NCBI GenBank assembly: GCA_002422725.1
Contig: DITE01000019.1
Location: 1-64,000, forward strand
Length of the DNA stretch: 64,000 nucleotides
Direction: 5' to 3'
From: Bacteroidales bacterium UBA6192
GTDB lineage: Bacteria; Bacteroidota; Bacteroidia; Bacteroidales; F082
Shown: piece after piece, positions 60,698-64,000 of the stretch
Position numbering within the stretch: position 1 is the stretch's first letter
Layout of the letters: each line of letters starts with the position of its first letter
Notes under the pieces: model-generated
What the model was told of the DNA's origin: nothing
Database searches by the model: none
The model's input: the letters and a program-made list of their open reading frames with translations, nothing else
Made by a program: the position numbers and the translations under genes

Positions 60698-61366
60698 GTG
60701 AGACAACTAATTTACATATTGACAATCTTCTTTTTGACAAGTTGCGGGAACAATAAAATGGTTAACAACTCGGAGACTTTGACGATTACCAAAAGCAACA
60801 TTCGCTTTCCCATAAAAGCAAATTACAAAAACCCTGACCGACCAGTTGAAGTCACGTTAATTGTTACAGTCGACAAGACAGATTTTCTTATTACTCCTGA
60901 AGGTAAATTGTTTTGGGGACAAAATCCTGCTGACACAATTCACCTTTTGACAGATGTTATTATTGAAAAAGCATTTTTACATATAAACGGAGACACATTA
61001 TTAATTTTCTATACCGAGACAGACCACGATGGTGCGACAAGTAGATTTGAAAAAATAAACCTTAATTCAAGACAAAGAATTTTAACAGCAGAAATTTATG
61101 GTTTCAACTTAGGACTTCCATACTTAGTTGACAACTTTGCGTATGTGACGACTATAGGAGTTGTAGGAAAACTAAATATTGACAACGGACAATATGTTTA
61201 TCAATTTTCTGACCTTTATGACCATAAGAGATATTCTTTCAACAGCTTCGACACAATTTTATTTAAAGACAGCCTGACAATGTTTTTATCGAAAAATAGA
61301 AATGGTAATCGGGTTGACAGCGTAATTGTAAACGAAAAAACGGGTGACAGGACCATTAAGAAATAG
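60698..61366 (+). CDS. Cassette-like lipoprotein of unknown function
   Basis: This 222-residue protein starts at GTG 60698 with a short lipoprotein signal (MRQLIYILTIFFLTSC, Cys16). The rest is beta-rich (VEVTLIVTVDKTDFLITPEG; FLHINGDTLLIFYTETDHDG; VGKLNIDNGQYVYQFSDLYD), suggesting repeated four-stranded blades like a partial propeller. I do not recognise a family. Base use is more AT-rich than the core genes, and Asp is mainly GAC with many GACA words, unlike neighbours. It is enclosed by inverted TTATAGGGC copies and followed by a group II intron remnant, which suggests horizontal acquisition. Confidence 0.75.
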   Translation: MRQLIYILTIFFLTSCGNNKMVNNSETLTITKSNIRFPIKANYKNPDRPVEVTLIVTVDKTDFLITPEGKLFWGQNPADTIHLLTDVIIEKAFLHINGDTLLIFYTETDHDGATSRFEKINLNSRQRILTAEIYGFNLGLPYLVDNFAYVTTIGVVGKLNIDNGQYVYQFSDLYDHKRYSFNSFDTILFKDSLTMFLSKNRNGNRVDSVIVNEKTGDRTIKK

Positions 61367-61367
61367 A

Positions 61368-61381
61368 AAAACGCCCTATAA
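61368..61381 (-). repeat. Inverted repeat, right end of the cassette-like gene
   Basis: AAAACGCCCTATAA, the partner of 60673-60686. On the minus strand it reads TTATAGGGCGTTTT and forms the apparent 3' exon next to the intron remnant. Confidence 0.65.
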
Positions 61382-61480
61382 TCGAGTAGACGGCTCCGTC
61401 AGTAGTTAGCTGACGGAGTGCGCCTCTCACACCATCCGCCAGCTGGCGGATACGGGCCACGTATACAGCGGTTCGTTAAG
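61382..61480 (-). mobile_element. Decayed group II intron 3' end (domains V-VI)
   Basis: Read on the minus strand the segment has GAACCGCTGTATACGTGG, then CCCGTA, an 18-bp palindrome, GGTGTGAGAGGCGCACTCCG, and a 9-bp hairpin CTCCGTCAG/CTGACGGAG (61394-61402 with 61410-61418) ending GCCGTCTACTCGA. This resembles the domain V and VI region at the 3' end of group II introns in Bacteroidota, whose usual form has a CGTACGTAC-type 3' arm pairing with the GAACCGC 5' arm. That arm is replaced here by the palindrome. No reverse-transcriptase gene is nearby, so this is a dead 3' fragment. Confidence 0.6.
61434..61451. repeat. 18-bp perfect palindrome inside the intron remnant
   Basis: ATCCGCCAGCTGGCGGAT is its own reverse complement. 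It sits where the second arm of intron domain V is expected. TCCGCCAGCTGGCGGA-type palindromes recur in many Bacteroidota genomes, so it may be an inserted repeat. Confidence 0.8.
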
Positions 61481-61493
61481 ATGTGGTGTTGAA

Positions 61494-61985
61494 AAATATT
61501 ATTAAATTTTTTCGTCAGCATGTGATCATTTGTTGGATTTCATAACTTTACGGATTGAAATTAAGCAAGTTTCGTTTACAAACGTTTAACAATGGGTAGA
61601 TTATTGATTACGTATGTGATAAAAGAGAAACGGATAGATTCAGTTAAAGTGGAAATATGCGCGGTGTTGCGTATATATTTACTCGTTACCGCCAAGTGTA
61701 AAAAGACAGACGACAGTACTAAATTTGAAAAGTCAACCATTGTGAAAAGACAGATAAATGAAATATTGACAAGACAGGAAAACCGACACTCAAGCCGTAC
61801 CTATGTTATTAATTTTTTGCCCACCGCACATTTTTTAAAAACAATTTTATTGCCGACCCACATTGCACATCTGCCACGGCAGACCGAAGCCCCACAAGGC
61901 AATGCTCCAATCAAAGCTTTGTCAAAGAGTGCAACTTGCCGACACACCCGACTAATCAACTTATCTTACATTTTAAAACAAACTT
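61494..61985. other. Non-coding accessory segment before qatA
   Basis: About 490 bp. It holds the right copy of the 20-nt direct repeat (61534-61553) and a diverged copy of the leader segment at 60534. It then has a stretch, about 61820-61960, with C-rich words (GCCCACCGCACATTTTTT, CATCTGCCACGGCAGACCG, CCCCACAAGGCAATGCT) that I recall from intergenic parts of accessory regions in other Bacteroidota. CTGCCACGGCAG forms a short palindrome. A 135-codon open frame at 61592-61999 exists but looks non-coding. The qatA promoter should be in the last ~150 bp; no perfect box is visible. Confidence 0.5.
61534..61553 (+). repeat. 20-nt direct repeat, right copy
   Basis: Identical to 60534-60553. Here the -33-like TTTG is only 10 nt from the TAACTTTA, so the promoter reading seen at the left copy is not kept. 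Confidence 0.75.
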
Positions 61986-63797
61986 ATGTGGAGAGATAGT
62001 GAAACAAATATAGACCTATTAGATTTTGATTACCTAATAGGTATTACTAAAGAGATTATAATCAATGACGATTTATCTCCTTCAAGTATTGGTGTATACG
62101 GCGATTGGGGTAGTGGAAAGTCAAGTCTTATCGAAATGACTTTAAAAGAATTGTCTGTTAATAAAGACTATTTGTGCATAAAATTTAATGGTTGGTTGTT
62201 TGAGGGGTATGAAGATGCCAAGACTGCTTTAATAGGAACAATATTAGACGAAATAAACAAAGAAAAAAAACTAACTGCAAAAGCTAAAGAAGTAATAGAA
62301 AGACTTTACAAGAACATAGATTTCTTCAAATTAGCAAGTAAAGGTGTAAAATATGGTCTGGATTTTTTTATAACTGGTGGTTTAGGCACAATTGCTGATA
62401 TTACCTTACAATCTGTAGTTGCAAAAGCAAAAGATAAAGTCTCAAATGTTTCGGAAGAAGATATAAAGGGAGCTATAAGCAGTGCATTTAGTAGTGACCA
62501 GATAAGAACTAATTTAAAATCATTTCAAAAGGATTTTGCTGAATTGTTAGCAAAAACAAAAATTAAAAGATTGGTTGTATTTATTGATGAGTTAGATAGA
62601 TGTAATCCAGATACAATATTAGAAACCTTGGAAGCAATCAGATTATTTCTTTTTGCCGAAGGTACATCTTTCATTATTGGAGCTGATGAACGACAGGTTA
62701 TGTATGCTGTAAGGAAAAAATTTCCTGAAATAAAAGGAAATAAAATAGATATAGGTAAGGAATACTTAGAAAAAATCATACAATATCCTGTTAAAATACC
62801 GCAACTTGGTGTGCATGAAGTTCAGTTTTATATCATGTGCCTTTTATTAAAACATGAGCTAAAAGATAAGTATGGAGAGGTATTAAAATTCATACAAGAT
62901 GAAAGGAAAAAAGACTTCTTGAACTTCAAAATGTCATTTGGCTTAATTGAAGGTAAATTCCCTGACATTGAAGTAAAAATTAAGGATGTAATAGCTTTAG
63001 CTAATCAATTGTCTGCTGTACTATCAAAAGGTCTCAATGGTAATCCAAGGCATTGCAAACGTTTTCTAAATTCACTTTCCATGCGTATTACAATGGCAAA
63101 AATAAAGGGAATTGATTTGGATAAAAAGGTTTTATCAAAACTAATGCTTCTCGAATATTTCAAAGATAATGTATTCAAAGAATTAGGAGAGATGCAATCC
63201 CTTGAAAATGGACTGCCAGAAGAACTTAAGATAATCGAAGATGATAAATGGGATAAAATAGAAAAACTAAAACTTTGGAAAGATGATGATTGGTTCCGCA
63301 ATTGGACTAAAATTGAACCAAAACTAAGTGCAACTAACTTACAACCCTATTTTTATTTTACAAGAGAAAGTCTGCAACTCAGAAACACTACAGAAACTCA
63401 GCAATTAAGCATAGAAGCAGATAGTGTATTAACTGGCTTATTATCAGGCAGTGATTCGGCAAGAGAAGAAGCTCTAAAAAAAGCTAAACAGATTAGTGAT
63501 TTTGAGGCTTTGCAAATTCTTAAAGCAATAATTACTGAAATAGAAACTGCTTCTGAGATTTCTGCTGACTTGTTTAAATCTTTTATTTCATGGGGTAGCA
63601 CGAGAGCTGAGCTTTATACCGAAACAATTGTCTGTCTAAATGCTGTACCTGGCAATAATATTAAAGTATCATTTATACCTCGGATTAACCAATTTGGTAG
63701 TGTTGCAAATAAAACAACCGAAATCAGTGAACTCTTTGAAAAATGGCAAAAAGATAATCCTAAGTTAAAGGCAGCTATTATTAACGAATTAAAATAA
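61986..63797 (+). CDS. qatA: KAP-family P-loop NTPase, QatA of a Qat defence system
   Basis: This 603-residue protein has the KAP NTPase features: opening WRDSETNIDLLDFDYLIG, Walker A YGDWGSGKSS at 38-47, the family FNGW at 67-70, a weakly hydrophobic insertion (about 118-146) in place of the usual helices, and Walker B VVFIDELDRCNPDTI at 197-211. IIGADERQVMYAVRKKFPEI follows. The next gene, 5 bp later, begins like QatB, and a KAP ATPase plus that protein are the first two components of the four-gene Qat anti-phage system. The gene is clearly AT-rich compared with the rest of the window, as expected of a transferred defence island. Confidence 0.85.
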   Translation: MWRDSETNIDLLDFDYLIGITKEIIINDDLSPSSIGVYGDWGSGKSSLIEMTLKELSVNKDYLCIKFNGWLFEGYEDAKTALIGTILDEINKEKKLTAKAKEVIERLYKNIDFFKLASKGVKYGLDFFITGGLGTIADITLQSVVAKAKDKVSNVSEEDIKGAISSAFSSDQIRTNLKSFQKDFAELLAKTKIKRLVVFIDELDRCNPDTILETLEAIRLFLFAEGTSFIIGADERQVMYAVRKKFPEIKGNKIDIGKEYLEKIIQYPVKIPQLGVHEVQFYIMCLLLKHELKDKYGEVLKFIQDERKKDFLNFKMSFGLIEGKFPDIEVKIKDVIALANQLSAVLSKGLNGNPRHCKRFLNSLSMRITMAKIKGIDLDKKVLSKLMLLEYFKDNVFKELGEMQSLENGLPEELKIIEDDKWDKIEKLKLWKDDDWFRNWTKIEPKLSATNLQPYFYFTRESLQLRNTTETQQLSIEADSVLTGLLSGSDSAREEALKKAKQISDFEALQILKAIITEIETASEISADLFKSFISWGSTRAELYTETIVCLNAVPGNNIKVSFIPRINQFGSVANKTTEISELFEKWQKDNPKLKAAIINELK

Positions 63798-63802
63798 TCG
63801 AT

Positions 63803-64000
63803 ATGGGAACTTCAAGCATGTATACTGGCCCATCTAAAAATCCTTTATTACCTAGTGATTTTGAAGATACTTCATCATCTAATCCAACGGATAATGAAAA
63901 TTCAAAAGAATCAAATGAGGATAATCAAAATGGTAATAGCGATAAAGATGGTAATAATGATTCGAATAATAATCAGCAAAATACAAATTCAGATAATGAC
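63803..64000 (+). CDS. qatB: QatB-like protein (partial, C-terminus off the window)
   Basis: The first 66 codons are present and open to the window edge. The protein begins MGTSSMYTGPSKNPLLPSDF, matching the MGTS...GP...PLLP opening I recall for QatB proteins that follow the KAP ATPase. The rest of the visible part is a low-complexity Asn/Asp/Ser/Gln linker (residues 24-66). It starts 5 bp after qatA. QatB is essential for Qat defence, but its biochemical role is not settled. qatC (a QueC-like protein) and qatD (a TatD-like nuclease) should follow outside the window. Confidence 0.78.
   Translation, partial: MGTSSMYTGPSKNPLLPSDFEDTSSSNPTDNENSKESNEDNQNGNSDKDGNNDSNNNQQNTNSDND

Noticed and set aside
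60661..61381. Integron gene cassette with attC sites
   Set aside because: The ends do not match the attC core GTTRRRY/RYYYAAC, the inverted repeats enclose the gene on both sides, and no integron integrase is present.
61382..61480. tRNA or small regulatory RNA
   Set aside because: No cloverleaf. The stems and the GTGTGAGAGG string fit a group II intron 3' end better.
61592..61999. 135-codon open frame before qatA
   Set aside because: It overlaps the qatA start, has no recognisable domain and odd composition (runs of Thr, Arg, His, Leu). Its DNA looks like the non-coding accessory sequence seen around it.

Overview
The window is chromosomal DNA of a Bacteroidota bacterium, most likely from the Bacteroidales/Marinilabiliales side of the phylum. 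The signs are a type IX secretion system (gldKLMN, a PorP/SprF protein, PorW/SprE and a giant SprA/Sov), a fused MurF-alanine racemase, a Bacteroidota-type LptE, Pro-rich TonB, and many promoters of the form TTG/TTTG-N17..23-TAnnTTTG. Shine-Dalgarno sequences are mostly absent. Genus cannot be told from the sequence. I saw no rRNA, tRNA, CRISPR array or insertion-sequence transposase.

Layout. 1-7315 (minus): recG, pheT, a sigma-54 activator, lptE and a truncated acidic protein. 7339-13483 (minus): T9SS motor/ring genes porP-gldK-gldL-gldM-gldN, with a promoter before gldK and a terminator after gldN. 13775-15566 (+): two tandem YitT membrane proteins, convergent with rseP. 17013-21867: an M23 peptidase divergent from porW/sprE, then bactofilin, atpZ and a small membrane protein. 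21875-24727 (+): queD-folE, a Bax-inhibitor-1 protein and fabD. 24756-30096: cinA and a tandem universal stress protein divergent from a nucleoside phosphorylase, then a second folE behind a perfect inverted repeat, then pdxA. 30103-32595: murF-alr. 32603-38483 (minus): a glycan-type cluster (GT2, methyltransferase, F420-dehydrogenase-beta-like protein, UPF0104 flippase-like protein, GT39-like membrane protein). 38814-46458 (+): creD, a DUF418 protein, a Cys/Met-type PLP enzyme with thrC and thrH, an orphan C-terminal gene fragment and a NYN-LOTUS protein. 46459-46763: an intergenic repeat cluster. 46848-56464 (+): ruvA, sprA, gcvH, vanZ-like and tonB, ending in a strong terminator. 56514-60366 (minus): a TPR lipoprotein, thiL and uvrC.

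From about 60,450 to the right edge the character changes: the DNA is AT-rich and accessory. It holds a cassette-like lipoprotein gene bounded by inverted copies of TTATAGGGC, a decayed group II intron 3' end interrupted by an 18-bp palindrome, a 20-nt direct repeat spaced exactly 1000 bp apart, and then a KAP-family NTPase followed by a protein beginning MGTSSMYTGP. The last pair matches QatA and the start of QatB of the Qat anti-phage defence system; qatC and qatD should lie just beyond the window.

Functional links: the three T9SS loci together encode most of the inner-membrane motor, periplasmic ring and outer-membrane translocon. The M23 peptidase and bactofilin are a plausible cell-shape pair. 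thrC and thrH can complete threonine synthesis without a classical homoserine kinase.
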